From: Prochlorococcus sp. AG-347-K10
Lineage (GTDB): Bacteria; Cyanobacteriota; Cyanobacteriia; PCC-6307; Cyanobiaceae
Length of the DNA: 64,000 bases
NCBI GenBank assembly: GCA_003278955.1
Contig: QCCB01000004.1
Location: 20,751-84,750, forward strand
Direction: 5' to 3'
The stretch's first letter is position 1, and each line of letters starts with the position of its first letter. Under the pieces are notes generated by a model. The model did not search any database and was not told the DNA's origin. It worked only from the letters and a program-made list of their open reading frames with translations. The position numbers were made by a program, and so were the translations under genes. Shown here one piece after another: positions 1 through 9,778 of this stretch.

Positions 1-807
1 ATTCAATGGGCAAAGCAACTTGAGCAAGCTGGAATTCATGTTGTATATGGAATCATCGGATTTAAAACACATACAAAAATTGCCCTAATAGTAAGAAAAG
101 AGAAAGGACGATTAAGGAATTATTTCCATATTGGAACAGGAAATTATAACTCTAATACTTCAAAGTTTTATACAGATTTAGGATTACTTTCAACGGATCC
201 TGATATTGCATCTGATTTACTTGAGTTATTTAACTACTTATCTGGTTTTTCTAAACAAAAAAGTTATCAAAAGTTATTAGTTTCTCCCTCATCGATGAGG
301 GAGAAATTTATATTACTGATAAAGAGAGAAATTAAAAATGCAGAGGAAGGCAAAAAAGCCGAAATAATCGCAAAAATGAATTCTTTAGTAGACCCAGAAA
401 TAATTAAACTTCTTTATTTAGCTTCAGACTCAGGTGTAAAAATTAGCCTTATCATAAGAGGTATTTGTTGCTTATATCCTCAAAGAAAAAATTTAAGTGA
501 AAATATTAAAGTTATAAGCATTATTGGCCATTTTCTTGAACACTCAAGAATTTTTTGGTTTTGTAATAACGGGGATAATGAGGTTTTTATAGGGAGTGCA
601 GATTGGATGAGAAGAAATCTTGATAGAAGAATAGAAGCTGTTACTCCTATAGAGGATTATGAATTGAAATCTAAAATATACACGCTTTTGCAAACTTACA
701 TTAAAGATAATTACTTTTCTTGGATAATGAAAGATGATGGTTCATATTCGAAATATGAATTAGATTCATCGCATAATCGTTCGCAAATTGACCTCATAGA
801 AAAATAA
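1..807 (+). CDS. ppk: Polyphosphate kinase 1, C-terminal part (5' truncated by window edge)
   Basis: Reading frame 1 is open from the first base to the TAA at 805-807, so this is the C-terminal ~268 residues of a longer protein (the family is usually about 690 residues). PPK1 reversibly polymerises the gamma-phosphate of ATP into polyphosphate. The fragment shows the phospholipase D-like catalytic halves of the family: GFKTHTKIALIVRKE (near bases 58-102), which contains the His that is phosphorylated in PPK1, then FHIGTGNYN with the second conserved His, and later LEHSRIFWF and GSADWMRRNLDRRIE. An ATG at 295 is only an internal methionine. A gene of this length and family is clear; the start lies outside the window. 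Polyphosphate storage fits a phosphate-limited ocean cyanobacterium (inference). Confidence 0.95.
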   Translation: MQWAKQLEQAGIHVVYGIIGFKTHTKIALIVRKEKGRLRNYFHIGTGNYNSNTSKFYTDLGLLSTDPDIASDLLELFNYLSGFSKQKSYQKLLVSPSSMREKFILLIKREIKNAEEGKKAEIIAKMNSLVDPEIIKLLYLASDSGVKISLIIRGICCLYPQRKNLSENIKVISIIGHFLEHSRIFWFCNNGDNEVFIGSADWMRRNLDRRIEAVTPIEDYELKSKIYTLLQTYIKDNYFSWIMKDDGSYSKYELDSSHNRSQIDLIEK

Positions 808-1016
808 AATTAATATTGATTTTTACAACATTTAAAAAAAATACTTAATATTTTAAATTTTTTTTATTTTTTATAAAATCATCTCATACCAATGGATTTC
901 AAGAAATAAGCTTTTAAAATAAAATTTTTGTCTTTAAAATTTCAACGTAAAAGTAGTTTTTATTTCAATTTCAGTGCTAGCTTTTTAAAAAATCCATTAT
1001 TTAGGAGGCCAGGGTG
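808..1016 (+). promoter_or_regulatory. Intergenic leader and promoter region of the sigma factor gene
   Basis: About 200 very A+T-rich bases between ppk and the sigma factor, with no credible ORF. A TATAAA at 872-877 could be a -10 element, but I see no convincing -35 partner, so the promoter position is uncertain. The 3' end carries the strong ribosome-binding site at 1003-1008. Confidence 0.4.
1003..1008 (+). promoter_or_regulatory. Strong Shine-Dalgarno site of the sigma factor gene
   Basis: AGGAGG lies 8 bases before ATG 1017 and 5 bases before GTG 1014. The spacing favours ATG 1017 as the start. A full six-base Shine-Dalgarno is uncommon among the other genes of this window, most of which have A+T-rich leaders without one. 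Confidence 0.7.
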
Positions 1017-2036
1017 ATGGGGATCCCTCTGGAATCTGCGAAAAGCTCTTCAGATAATAATTTTGATGAGCCAAGATTACCAAACACTGCGGGCAAGTCT
1101 CGCAAATCGAAATCCAGTCTTACGGCAAAACAAAGCCAAAAAAAATCAGGAAGACTCGCTTCAGATTCTATTGGCTATTACTTAAGTAGCATAGGAAGAG
1201 TACCTCTTTTGACTCCAGCAGAGGAAATAGAGTTAGCTCATCATGTTCAGAACATGAAAAAGTTGTTACAAATTCCTGAAAATGATAGAACACAACGAAA
1301 TCTTTATCAAATTAAGATTGGCAAAAGAGCAAGAGATAGAATGATGGCAGCTAATCTAAGGCTCGTTGTATCGGTTGCAAAAAAATACCAAAACCAAGGG
1401 CTTGAATTATTAGATCTTGTCCAGGAAGGAGCTATTGGCCTTGAAAGAGCTGTAGATAAATTTGATCCTGCTATGGGATATAAATTCTCAACTTATGCTT
1501 ACTGGTGGATTAGGCAAGGAATGACGAGGGCGATTGATAACAGTGCTAGAACCATCCGTTTGCCTATTCACATAAGTGAAAAACTGTCCAAAATGAGAAG
1601 AGTCTCTAGAGAATTATCACATAAATTTGGCAGGCAACCTACAAGATTGGAAATGGCAACTGAGATGGGAATTGATCAAAAAGATTTAGAAGATTTAATT
1701 TCTCAAAGTGCTCCTTGCGCCTCCCTAGATGCACATGCAAGAGGGGAAGAAGACAGAAGTACTCTTGGTGAACTCATACCTGATCCAAACTGTGAAGAAC
1801 CCATGGAGGGTATGGATAGAACTATTCAAAAAGAGCATTTAGGAACTTGGCTTTCTCAATTAAATGAAAGAGAGCAAAAAATCATGAAGCTCAGATTCGG
1901 GCTAGATGGTGAAGAACCATTAACACTAGCAGAAATAGGAAGACAAATTAATGTTTCACGAGAAAGAGTGAGGCAACTAGAAGCTAAAGCAATATTAAAG
2001 CTTCGAGTAATGACAACTCATCAAAAAGCAGCTTAA
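1017..2036 (+). CDS. RNA polymerase sigma factor, sigma-70 group 2 (non-essential RpoD-like)
   Basis: A 339-residue sigma-70 protein with regions in the usual order: region 1.2 around residues 50-80 (SIGYYLSSIGRVPLLTPAEE), region 2 around 110-178 with the -10-recognising YAYWWIRQGMTRAI, region 3 around 186-260, and region 4 around 275-330 with the helix-turn-helix NVSRERVRQLEAKAILKLR. It lacks the long region 1.1 of a primary sigma factor; the Ser/Lys-rich N-terminus is about 48 residues. This suits a cyanobacterial group 2 sigma factor that directs core polymerase to condition-dependent promoters. ATG 1017 is chosen over GTG 1014 because of Shine-Dalgarno spacing. The next gene starts 5 bases after its stop, so the two are probably co-transcribed. 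Confidence 0.95.
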   Translation: MGIPLESAKSSSDNNFDEPRLPNTAGKSRKSKSSLTAKQSQKKSGRLASDSIGYYLSSIGRVPLLTPAEEIELAHHVQNMKKLLQIPENDRTQRNLYQIKIGKRARDRMMAANLRLVVSVAKKYQNQGLELLDLVQEGAIGLERAVDKFDPAMGYKFSTYAYWWIRQGMTRAIDNSARTIRLPIHISEKLSKMRRVSRELSHKFGRQPTRLEMATEMGIDQKDLEDLISQSAPCASLDAHARGEEDRSTLGELIPDPNCEEPMEGMDRTIQKEHLGTWLSQLNEREQKIMKLRFGLDGEEPLTLAEIGRQINVSRERVRQLEAKAILKLRVMTTHQKAA

Positions 2037-2041
2037 CCAAA

Positions 2042-2683
2042 TTGATAAAATTTACTGTAGTTTTATTATATTTATTTTCAATTTTTTTAATATCAATAGT
2101 TTTTAAAAAATATAATGAAGATAGCAGAGAAATCGTCAGAAAAATAATACATATTGGAATAGGACCTTTAATACCAATTGCTCAATTTTTAAAAATTAAT
2201 CAAAACTCTGCTCTAATTTTTACAGGAATTGTTTCATTAATGGTTTTCATCAATTACAACTATAAATTATTGCCAACAATTGAGGATGTTGAGAGAAAAA
2301 GTTATGGGACATTATTTTATTGTCTAAGTTTATTTATTTTGATTTATCTTTTCTGGGATAAAGATCCATATGCACTAATTAGTGGATTTTTCATAATGAC
2401 TTTTGGTGATGGATTAGCTGGATTAATAGGAAAAAGCTTTAACTCAAAGAGTTGGATTTTTTTTAAACAAAAAAAATCTTTATATGGAACCATGACAATG
2501 TTTTTAACAACTTTGATAGTAGTTTGCTCAATAGGATACTCTCAACAAAATAGTCTAAATTTAAATTATTTGACAATAGCTTTTATTGCGACTTTGCTCG
2601 AACAATTTAGTGTTCTAGGAATAGATAATCTTATTGTTCCAATATCTTCAGCATTATTTTTTAATTTTTTTATAACTAGCTAA
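2042..2683 (+). CDS. Dolichol/phytol kinase-like integral membrane protein
   Basis: A 213-residue, strongly hydrophobic protein with about six or seven membrane segments. The C-terminal half has the CTP-dependent polyprenol-kinase signature: FGDGLAGLIGKSF followed by KKSLYGTMTMF. Plant VTE5 and its cyanobacterial homologues of this family phosphorylate phytol, which is salvaged from chlorophyll for tocopherol or phylloquinone. Which prenol is used here cannot be read from sequence. The start is TTG at 2042, 5 bases after the sigma factor stop. The 3' end overlaps the convergent DAHP synthase gene by 8 bases. Confidence 0.8.
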   Translation: MIKFTVVLLYLFSIFLISIVFKKYNEDSREIVRKIIHIGIGPLIPIAQFLKINQNSALIFTGIVSLMVFINYNYKLLPTIEDVERKSYGTLFYCLSLFILIYLFWDKDPYALISGFFIMTFGDGLAGLIGKSFNSKSWIFFKQKKSLYGTMTMFLTTLIVVCSIGYSQQNSLNLNYLTIAFIATLLEQFSVLGIDNLIVPISSALFFNFFITS

Positions 2684-3743
2684 GTGAATCGTATAAAATA
2701 GCGATTAATTCTTTTGTTGTTTCTATATCTATACATGCATCTGTAATGCTTCTGCCAAACTGGAGAGCTTCTTTTTTTAAAAGTTTTTGATTTCCTGCCT
2801 TCAAATGACTTTCAAGCATAACTCCTAAAATATTTTTTTCACCATTACGAATTTGAGAAGCTACATTTTTTAGCACTTCCGACTGTTTTCGGAAATCTTT
2901 ATTGGAATTGCCATGACTACAATCAATCATCACTTTATGGGGAAGATTACACTGCCTTAATTCTGCTGAAATTTTTTGTACATGATCACTTTCGAAATTT
3001 GGGCCTTTTGAACCGCCCCTTAAAACTATATGTCCATCTGGATTTCCTGTAGTATTAACTATAGAAGCCATTCCATGTTCATTTACACCTAAGAAGTGAT
3101 GGGATTTTGAAGCTGACTGCATTGCATTAATTGCAGTAGTAAAAGAACCATCCGTTCCATTTTTAAAGCCTATAGGCATTGATAGTCCTGATGCCATTTC
3201 TCTATGAGTTTGACTTTCTGTAGTACGCGCACCTATGGCTGTCCAACTTATTAAATCGGCAATGTATTGAGGAACAATTGGATCTAACAATTCTGTAGCA
3301 GAAGGTATGCCACGAGTTGCTAAATATGAAAGCAAACTTCTTGCTCTTCTTAAACCAGTATTAATATCATAAGAATCATCTAGATGAGGATCATTTATCA
3401 ATCCTTTCCAACCAATAGTTGTTCTTGGTTTTTCAAAATATACTCTCATAATTATTTCTAATTTATCTCTATACAGTTCTCGGAATTTTTGAATATATTT
3501 TGAATATTCCTTTGCCGCCTCAAGATCATGAATTGAACATGGACCCACAATGACTAAAAGCTTCTGATCATTATGATGCAAAATATTTTGTATAGATCTT
3601 CTTGTTTTAGATACTGTATTAGCAGAGTCGTGATCTAAAGGTATATCATTATGTAATCTGCTTGGAGGTATTAATGGCCGTGTTTCAAGAACATGTAAAT
3701 CTGATGTCTTTTCTAAAGCTGAATTATTTGATGATGTCGTCAT
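2676..3743 (-). CDS. aroG: 3-deoxy-7-phosphoheptulonate (DAHP) synthase, class I
   Basis: This 355-residue enzyme condenses phosphoenolpyruvate and erythrose 4-phosphate, the first committed step of the shikimate pathway. Length and motifs are those of E. coli AroF/AroG/AroH type enzymes: GPCSIHD at residues 67-73 (the metal-ligand Cys is residue 69), MRVYFEKPRTTIGWKG, SATELLDPIVPQYIADL, GARTTESQTHREMASGL, IGFKNGTDG and MIDCSHGNS near the C-terminus. Which aromatic amino acid inhibits it is not evident from the sequence. It is divergent from acnB, with a 97-base shared upstream region, and its 3' end overlaps the membrane kinase gene by 8 bases. aroE at 11.8 kb serves the same pathway. Confidence 0.95.
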   Translation of the reverse strand: MTTSSNNSALEKTSDLHVLETRPLIPPSRLHNDIPLDHDSANTVSKTRRSIQNILHHNDQKLLVIVGPCSIHDLEAAKEYSKYIQKFRELYRDKLEIIMRVYFEKPRTTIGWKGLINDPHLDDSYDINTGLRRARSLLSYLATRGIPSATELLDPIVPQYIADLISWTAIGARTTESQTHREMASGLSMPIGFKNGTDGSFTTAINAMQSASKSHHFLGVNEHGMASIVNTTGNPDGHIVLRGGSKGPNFESDHVQKISAELRQCNLPHKVMIDCSHGNSNKDFRKQSEVLKNVASQIRNGEKNILGVMLESHLKAGNQKLLKKEALQFGRSITDACIDIETTKELIAILYDSLS

Positions 3744-3840
3744 TGATTAATTAAGAAGTTTGAATATTTAAAAAAGCATTTATGAATACTCTCCTTTTCA
3801 ATATTAAAAATAACAATAGATTAGGCATTAAACCTTACTA
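3744..3840. promoter_or_regulatory. Divergent upstream region of aroG and acnB
   Basis: 97 A+T-rich bases separate the two divergently transcribed genes, so promoters for both must lie here or inside the opposite gene. No clear -35/-10 pair or operator palindrome could be picked out by eye. Confidence 0.4.
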
Positions 3841-6414
3841 ATGAAGAATTTGGAAACATTGCTAAAAGATTATGCAGATCATGTAGCTGAAAGAGCTGCC
3901 AAAGGTATACCTCCTTTACCTTTAAATGCTGAACAAACAAATTGTATTACAAAATTATTAGAACAAGATAGTACTTACGATTCATCTTATTTACTTGATT
4001 TACTAATAAATAGAGTACCCCCAGGAGTAGATGAGGCTGCTTACGTAAAAGCAAGCTGGCTTACGGCTATTGTTAATTCCGAAAAATATTGCAAATCAAT
4101 AAATCCCGAAAAAGCAATTGAAATACTAGGAACAATGATAGGCGGATACAATGTAAATTCTTTGGTTGAAATACTTAAAGGAAAAAATAGTTTACTCGCA
4201 AAAAAAGCTGCAGAAGTTTTAAAAAATATTATTCTTGTTTACGACTCGGCTAATGAAATTTATGAATTATCTCAAAATAATATTTATGCAAGAGAAGTTG
4301 TAAATAGTTGGGCAAATGCAGAATGGTTCATAAATAAAAAAGTTCTGGAGAAAGAGATTACTTGTTTAGTATTTAAAGTTGACGGTGAGACAAACACAGA
4401 CGACTTATCTCCAGCTGTACATGCAACAACACGCCCGGATATTCCAATGCATGCATTAGCTATGTTGGAATTTAAAAAACCTGATGGACTAAAGATTCTT
4501 GATAATTTAAAAAAACAAAATTTACCAATAGCTTATGTTGGAGATGTTGTTGGAACAGGGAGTTCTAGAAAATCTGCTATTAATTCACTCATTTGGCATA
4601 TAGGAGAAGATATCGCTTTTGTTCCCAACAAAAAAACAGGTGGAATAATAATTGGAAGCAAAATAGCTCCAATTTTCTTCAATACTGCACAAGATTCAGG
4701 AGCTTTACCTATAGAAGCTGACGTATCTCAAATGAAAACAGGAGATGTTATTAAAATATATCCCCATAAAGGCATTATTAAAAAAATTGAAAAAGATTCA
4801 AATACTGAAGAATTAATAAGCAAATTCGAGTTGTATCCATCAACTCTTACTGATGAAATTCAAGCTGGCGGAAGAATTAATCTTATGATTGGAAGATCTC
4901 TTACGGACAAAATTAGAAACAAATTAGATTATCAACCAAGTGAAATATTTACTAGACCACAAAATCCAACCGAAAGTAGTGCCGGATTTACTCAAGCTCA
5001 AAAAATAGTAGGCAAAGCATGCGGTTTAGATGGAGTTAGGCCAGGAATGACCTGTGAGCCAATCATGACAACAGTTGGTAGTCAAGATACTACTGGGCCA
5101 ATGACTAGAGATGAATTAAAAGAACTAGCTTGTTTAGGATTTACTGCAGATTTAGTGATGCAAAGTTTTTGTCATACAGCTGCATATCCTAAACCAGTAG
5201 ATCTACTTACCCATAAAGAATTACCTGATTTTATATCTCAAAGAGGTGGAGTAGCTCTTAAGCCTGGAGACGGCATCATTCATAGCTGGCTTAACAGAAT
5301 GCTTCTCCCTGATACTGTTGGCACAGGTGGAGATAGTCATACAAGATTTCCTCTTGGCATTTCATTTCCTGGAGGCTCAGGCATTGTTGCATTTGCCGCT
5401 GCAATAGGATCAATGCCATTAAATATGCCGGAATCTGTGCTGGTTAAATTTAAAGGAGAATTATTACCAGGGATTACTCTTAGAGATTTAGTTAATGCAA
5501 TCCCTCTCTTCGCAATTAAAAAAGAACTTTTAACTGTTGAGAAAGAAAATAAGAAAAATATATTCAACGGGAAAATTATGGAAATTGAGGGATTACCAAA
5601 CCTAAAACTTGAACAAGCTTTTGAACTTACTGATGCTACTGCAGAACGCTCATGCGCTGGTAGCACAATACTTTTGTCCCAAGAAACTGTTCAAGAATAT
5701 TTAAAAAGCAATATTTGCCTGCTAGAAAAAATGATCGAGGGCAATTATGAAGATTCAAAATCGATTTCAAGAAGAATAAATGATATGAAAAATTGGTTAA
5801 AAAAACCATCATTAATTCAACCAGATGCAAACGCTCAGTATGAAGAAATCATTGAAATTGATTTAGCAAAAGTAAAACAACCTATAGTTGCTTGCCCTAA
5901 TGATCCAGATAATGTAAAAGAAATCACTGATGTTGCAAATACAAATATTGATGAGGTTTTTATAGGTTCTTGCATGACAAATATTGGTCATTACAGGGCA
6001 GCTGCAAAAGTTCTTGAAGGAGTACAAAATTTAAAAGCTAAATTATGGATTTGTCCACCAACAAAGATGGATGAAGAAACTCTAAAAGCTGAAGGCTACT
6101 ATAAAATATTCGAAGATTGTGGTGCAAGATTAGAATTGCCAGGCTGTTCTTTATGCATGGGAAACCAAGCTAGAGTAGATGAAGGTTCTGTAGTGTTTTC
6201 TACTAGTACAAGAAATTTTGACAATAGACTTGGCAAAAATGCGCAAGTATTTTTAGGTAGTGCAGAATTAGCAGCAGTTTGCGCACTGCTTGGAAAAATC
6301 CCTGAAATAGAAGAATATCAGGATATTACTAAAAATAAAATTAATCCATATTCAGATGAACTTTACCGCTATCTTCAATTTGATGAAATACACAATTTCA
6401 GCTTGACAAAGTAA
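3841..6414 (+). CDS. acnB: Aconitate hydratase B
   Basis: The 857-residue bifunctional aconitase B interconverts citrate and isocitrate by way of cis-aconitate, using a [4Fe-4S] cluster. The domain order is that of AcnB, not AcnA: an N-terminal HEAT-like domain (about 1-160), then the swivel domain (VDGETNTDDLSPA, GDVVGTGSSRKSA), then the catalytic domains. The three cluster ligands fall at Cys711 (GSCMTN), Cys769 and Cys772 (PGCSLCMGNQ), at the expected family positions. The enzyme feeds 2-oxoglutarate synthesis for nitrogen assimilation in cyanobacteria. The ClC gene begins 9 bases after its stop, suggesting one transcript. Start ATG 3841. Confidence 0.97.
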   Translation: MKNLETLLKDYADHVAERAAKGIPPLPLNAEQTNCITKLLEQDSTYDSSYLLDLLINRVPPGVDEAAYVKASWLTAIVNSEKYCKSINPEKAIEILGTMIGGYNVNSLVEILKGKNSLLAKKAAEVLKNIILVYDSANEIYELSQNNIYAREVVNSWANAEWFINKKVLEKEITCLVFKVDGETNTDDLSPAVHATTRPDIPMHALAMLEFKKPDGLKILDNLKKQNLPIAYVGDVVGTGSSRKSAINSLIWHIGEDIAFVPNKKTGGIIIGSKIAPIFFNTAQDSGALPIEADVSQMKTGDVIKIYPHKGIIKKIEKDSNTEELISKFELYPSTLTDEIQAGGRINLMIGRSLTDKIRNKLDYQPSEIFTRPQNPTESSAGFTQAQKIVGKACGLDGVRPGMTCEPIMTTVGSQDTTGPMTRDELKELACLGFTADLVMQSFCHTAAYPKPVDLLTHKELPDFISQRGGVALKPGDGIIHSWLNRMLLPDTVGTGGDSHTRFPLGISFPGGSGIVAFAAAIGSMPLNMPESVLVKFKGELLPGITLRDLVNAIPLFAIKKELLTVEKENKKNIFNGKIMEIEGLPNLKLEQAFELTDATAERSCAGSTILLSQETVQEYLKSNICLLEKMIEGNYEDSKSISRRINDMKNWLKKPSLIQPDANAQYEEIIEIDLAKVKQPIVACPNDPDNVKEITDVANTNIDEVFIGSCMTNIGHYRAAAKVLEGVQNLKAKLWICPPTKMDEETLKAEGYYKIFEDCGARLELPGCSLCMGNQARVDEGSVVFSTSTRNFDNRLGKNAQVFLGSAELAAVCALLGKIPEIEEYQDITKNKINPYSDELYRYLQFDEIHNFSLTK

Positions 6415-6423
6415 TCATGGACA

Positions 6424-7782
6424 ATGCCAAACTTTATAAAAGATAATATTCAAAAAACAAGTAATAATTCTTCTCGTAGCATCAAAAAATTATTAAAACA
6501 AAGATCTTTAGTCGTTGCATTATCGCTCTTATTAACAGGTCTAGGGGCTTCAATTACAAGCATATCTTTTAAAACTGGAATCTATTTTATTAATAATTGG
6601 AGATTAGCATTATTAGACCAATTCCCATCTATTGCGGTCTTACCTATTTTTGGAGCTCTAGGAGGAGCTATTGCGGGATATTTGATCAAAAATATAGCAC
6701 CTGCTGCAAAAGGTTCAGGTGTAAGTCAAATCATGGGTTTCTTAAGACATAAAAAAGTTCCAATGAATTTAAAAGTAGGATTAGTAAAGCTCATATCGGG
6801 AATTATTGCAATTGGTAGTGGATTCCCTTTGGGTCCAGAAGGTCCATCAGTTCAAATGGGAGGATCCGTAGCTTGGCAAATGGCCAAGTGGCTCAAAGCT
6901 CCTACAGCTTTCAGAAGAGTAATAGTAGCCGCAGGTGGTGGTGCTGGAATAGCTGCAGTATTTAGCGCTCCATTAGGAGGGTTTATCTATGCAATAGAGG
7001 AGTTATTAAACTCTGCTAGACCAGTAATTTTATTATTAGTAGTAATTACAACTTTTATTGCAGATTCATCTGCTGATATTATTCAAGCCTTGGGTTTAGA
7101 TCCTAAAGCAGGAGGCTTTGATTTTAACCTCGGATTTTTGATTCAAAAAGAATATGACCCATCAGTTTTTTTCTTACCTGTAGATTTGATTTACTTAGTT
7201 TTACTAGGAATAATTATTGGAATATTTGCAGAATTGTACAGCAGATATGTTTTGTTAATGCAAAATCTTGGGAAAAAGTGGTATAAAAATAAATTTGTTT
7301 TAAAAATGAGTATCTGTGGGCTCATTTTAGGAAGTATCTACTCTTTTTTACCCAGTACATTTCATAATTTAGATGAATTACAGAAAATAATAGCTGAACA
7401 AAATACAAGTATTGGAATTGCTTTATTAGCAGTTTTAGTACTATTTATCACGACAGGTTTAGCAGCAGCATCCGGAGCTCCTGGAGGATTATTCTATCCA
7501 ATGCTTACTTTAGGAGGGTCAATCGGACTAATAATGGGGAGCTGGGTAGAAATTGCTACAGGACATGCACCAAGTACATATATTTTTGCGGGAATGGGAG
7601 CTTTCGTAGCAGGATGTTCGCGAACGCCAATAACAGCAATGTTTTTAGCTTTTGCTTTAACAAAAAATTTATTAATAATGAAACCTGTGTTAATCAGCTG
7701 CATTGCCAGTTTCTTGATAGCAAGAGCTTTTAATGAAGAATCAATTTATGAAAGACAAATACAAATAGAATTAGAAGACTAA
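6424..7782 (+). CDS. ClC-family chloride channel/transporter
   Basis: A 452-residue polytopic membrane protein with the three ClC ion-binding signatures: GSGVSQ at 97-102 (classical GSGIP), GPEGP at 137-141 (classical G[KR]EGP) and GAPGGLFYP near residue 350. The gating glutamate is present (Glu139). The IEE at 191-193 aligns with the internal proton glutamate of E. coli ClC-ec1, so a Cl-/H+ exchanger is more likely than a passive channel (inference). Position 138 is proline where Lys or Arg is usual. It is probably co-transcribed with acnB, but no functional link is obvious. It converges on purU with a 10-base gap. Confidence 0.92.
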   Translation: MPNFIKDNIQKTSNNSSRSIKKLLKQRSLVVALSLLLTGLGASITSISFKTGIYFINNWRLALLDQFPSIAVLPIFGALGGAIAGYLIKNIAPAAKGSGVSQIMGFLRHKKVPMNLKVGLVKLISGIIAIGSGFPLGPEGPSVQMGGSVAWQMAKWLKAPTAFRRVIVAAGGGAGIAAVFSAPLGGFIYAIEELLNSARPVILLLVVITTFIADSSADIIQALGLDPKAGGFDFNLGFLIQKEYDPSVFFLPVDLIYLVLLGIIIGIFAELYSRYVLLMQNLGKKWYKNKFVLKMSICGLILGSIYSFLPSTFHNLDELQKIIAEQNTSIGIALLAVLVLFITTGLAAASGAPGGLFYPMLTLGGSIGLIMGSWVEIATGHAPSTYIFAGMGAFVAGCSRTPITAMFLAFALTKNLLIMKPVLISCIASFLIARAFNEESIYERQIQIELED

Positions 7783-7792
7783 GAAACTATTT

Positions 7793-8647
7793 TCAATCAA
7801 AAACAGCAGTTTTGCTGTTATAGACAAATACTTGATGATTTAGATGTAATCTAACTGCTCTTGCTAAAGCTATTCTTTCAATATCTCTCCCTTTTCTAAT
7901 CAAATCATCAACTTCATCCCTATGACTTACATTAACTGTACATTGCTCTATTATAGGTCCTTCATCAAGATCTTCAGTAACATAGTGAGCAGTAGCACCG
8001 ATTAATTTAACACCTCTCTTCCATGCTCTATGGTATGGTTGCCCGCCCTTAAATGCAGGTAAGAAAGAATGATGAATATTTATAATTGAAGAAAACTTTT
8101 TTAAAAAAGAGTCACTCAAAATTTGCATATATTTGGCTAATACAACAAGATCAATGTCATATTCTTTTAGTAAATTTAAAAATTGATCTTCAACAATAGT
8201 TTTATCAGTTTTAAAGGTATCAACATGAACAAATTTTGCATTAAAGTCATTTGCAATATTTTCAAGATGAGAATGATTTGAAATTATTAAAGGAACTTTC
8301 ATTTTGAGTTCTCCATTTCTTACTCTCCAAAGTAAATCAATCAAACAATGATTTTGTTTACTCACAAAAATAGCAACATTTGGAATTTCATCAGAATAAT
8401 TTACGTTAAATTGTCCATTTATTTCATCAGCAATTTTTTCAAATTCTTTATAAATTTCATCCCTATTAAAAGATTCATTGTTACTATCCCATTCAATTCG
8501 ACTAAGAAACAAACCTGCATCTTGATCTGTATGATGATCAGAATGTTTTATGTTGCCACCGTAATTTGAAATCCAACTTGTAAGTAAACTTACAAGGCCA
8601 GGACGATCGGGACAAACAATTTTGAATATAATTGAAGGATGTTCCAA
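7793..8647 (-). CDS. purU: Formyltetrahydrofolate deformylase
   Basis: A 284-residue enzyme that hydrolyses 10-formyl-tetrahydrofolate to formate and tetrahydrofolate, balancing one-carbon pools. An N-terminal ACT domain (about 5-80, starting FKIVCPDRPGLVSLL) precedes the formyl-transferase fold. The catalytic Asn-His-Asp set is visible in INIHHSFLPAFKGG, then GATAHYV and DEGPIIEQ. Length and order match E. coli PurU. Divergent from the FAD oxidoreductase gene, 48 bases away. The formate could supply PurT or formate-THF ligase, but neither is in this window. Confidence 0.95.
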   Translation of the reverse strand: MEHPSIIFKIVCPDRPGLVSLLTSWISNYGGNIKHSDHHTDQDAGLFLSRIEWDSNNESFNRDEIYKEFEKIADEINGQFNVNYSDEIPNVAIFVSKQNHCLIDLLWRVRNGELKMKVPLIISNHSHLENIANDFNAKFVHVDTFKTDKTIVEDQFLNLLKEYDIDLVVLAKYMQILSDSFLKKFSSIINIHHSFLPAFKGGQPYHRAWKRGVKLIGATAHYVTEDLDEGPIIEQCTVNVSHRDEVDDLIRKGRDIERIALARAVRLHLNHQVFVYNSKTAVFD

Positions 8648-8695
8648 AAAATCTTTAACTATTAAGTCAAATAAGCAAGTATATCTAATATATCA

Positions 8696-9778
8696 ATGAA
8701 AAGCTTAAAAGAAAATTTTCAAAAAGCAAACATAGTTATTATTGGATCAGGGATTATTGGAAAATTTAATGCCTTAGAATTATCAGAATTAGGTTTCCAG
8801 GTAACGATAATAGATCCAACTCAACTCCAAAATAGTAGCAATGCAGCTTTAGGCTTACTAATGGGTAATATGTATCAAAAAAGAAGAGGTAGAAGCTGGG
8901 ATCTCAGGAAACAAAGCATTGAATTATGGCCACAATGGATTACATTCCTACAAAAATTTAATTATGAATTAAATATCGAAAAACCATTAATAAAACTAAC
9001 TACTGATGAAGAAAAGTTTAAAAAATTAGAGAAATTTGTTTATGAAAATAATGATCCAACGTTACTAATTTTAGAAAAAGACTCAATATTAATCAAGAAT
9101 ATAAATAAAGCCTTCCAAACGAAAAATATAAGAGGAATGATCTCCTTCAAAGATGGAAGAATAAATGCTTTATTGTTACTTCAAACACTAGATAAATATC
9201 TAAAACATAAAAAAGTAAATTATTTAAAAGGAGAAATAATAAAAATAAGAAAATCAAACAATCAATGGATTTCTACGACAAGGAATAATGAAAATATCAA
9301 ATCTGACATGGTTATTTTGTGTAATTCACTAAAAGCAATTGATTTAATAGATAGCCGATCTCACAACATCAAATTAAAGCCTGTTTTAGGTCAAGCTATG
9401 GAAATTGAGATTAATGATGCAGAAGTTGATTTGTTATCGCTGCCAAAACAATTCAATATAAATGATAAAAATATAATTCCAAAATCAAAAAATAAGCTAA
9501 TTATTGGGTCAACTGACGAATATAGTACTAAGCCAGAAAAAAATACATTCGAAAAACTCACAAATTTTCTCGATAAAAAACCAAATTGGCTGGAGAAAGG
9601 AAAAATTTCTAAAAAGTGGTACGGAATTAGGTCAAGACCAGAGGGTGAGCCTTCACCAATAATGAAAAATCTTGAAAATGGACTAATTATATGTACAGGT
9701 TTTTATAAAAATGGGATTTTACTGGCTCCCGCTTGTTCTAAATGGGTTGCTAATGAAATCAAAAATTACCTTTACTAA
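8696..9778 (+). CDS. FAD-dependent amino-acid oxidoreductase (DadA / glycine-oxidase-like)
   Basis: A 360-residue DAO-family flavoprotein. The dinucleotide-binding motif is near the N-terminus ([19 protein letters not shown], about 13-31, closed by the acidic VTIID). The C-terminus has the usual FAD loop with arginines ([13 protein letters not shown]) and [17 protein letters not shown]. In this family D- or glycine-type amino acids are oxidised. The substrate here is unknown: candidates include a ThiO-like glycine oxidase and a D-amino-acid dehydrogenase. Its stop overlaps the convergent dnaK gene by 4 bases. Lys- and Asn-rich stretches in the middle are typical of this A+T-rich genome and not evidence of transfer. 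Confidence 0.85.
   Translation: MKSLKENFQKANIVIIGSGIIGKFNALELSELGFQVTIIDPTQLQNSSNAALGLLMGNMYQKRRGRSWDLRKQSIELWPQWITFLQKFNYELNIEKPLIKLTTDEEKFKKLEKFVYENNDPTLLILEKDSILIKNINKAFQTKNIRGMISFKDGRINALLLLQTLDKYLKHKKVNYLKGEIIKIRKSNNQWISTTRNNENIKSDMVILCNSLKAIDLIDSRSHNIKLKPVLGQAMEIEINDAEVDLLSLPKQFNINDKNIIPKSKNKLIIGSTDEYSTKPEKNTFEKLTNFLDKKPNWLEKGKISKKWYGIRSRPEGEPSPIMKNLENGLIICTGFYKNGILLAPACSKWVANEIKNYLY

Noticed and set aside
5337-5666. Antisense ORF of 109 codons within acnB
   Set aside because: Inside conserved aconitase coding sequence; no start context or family.
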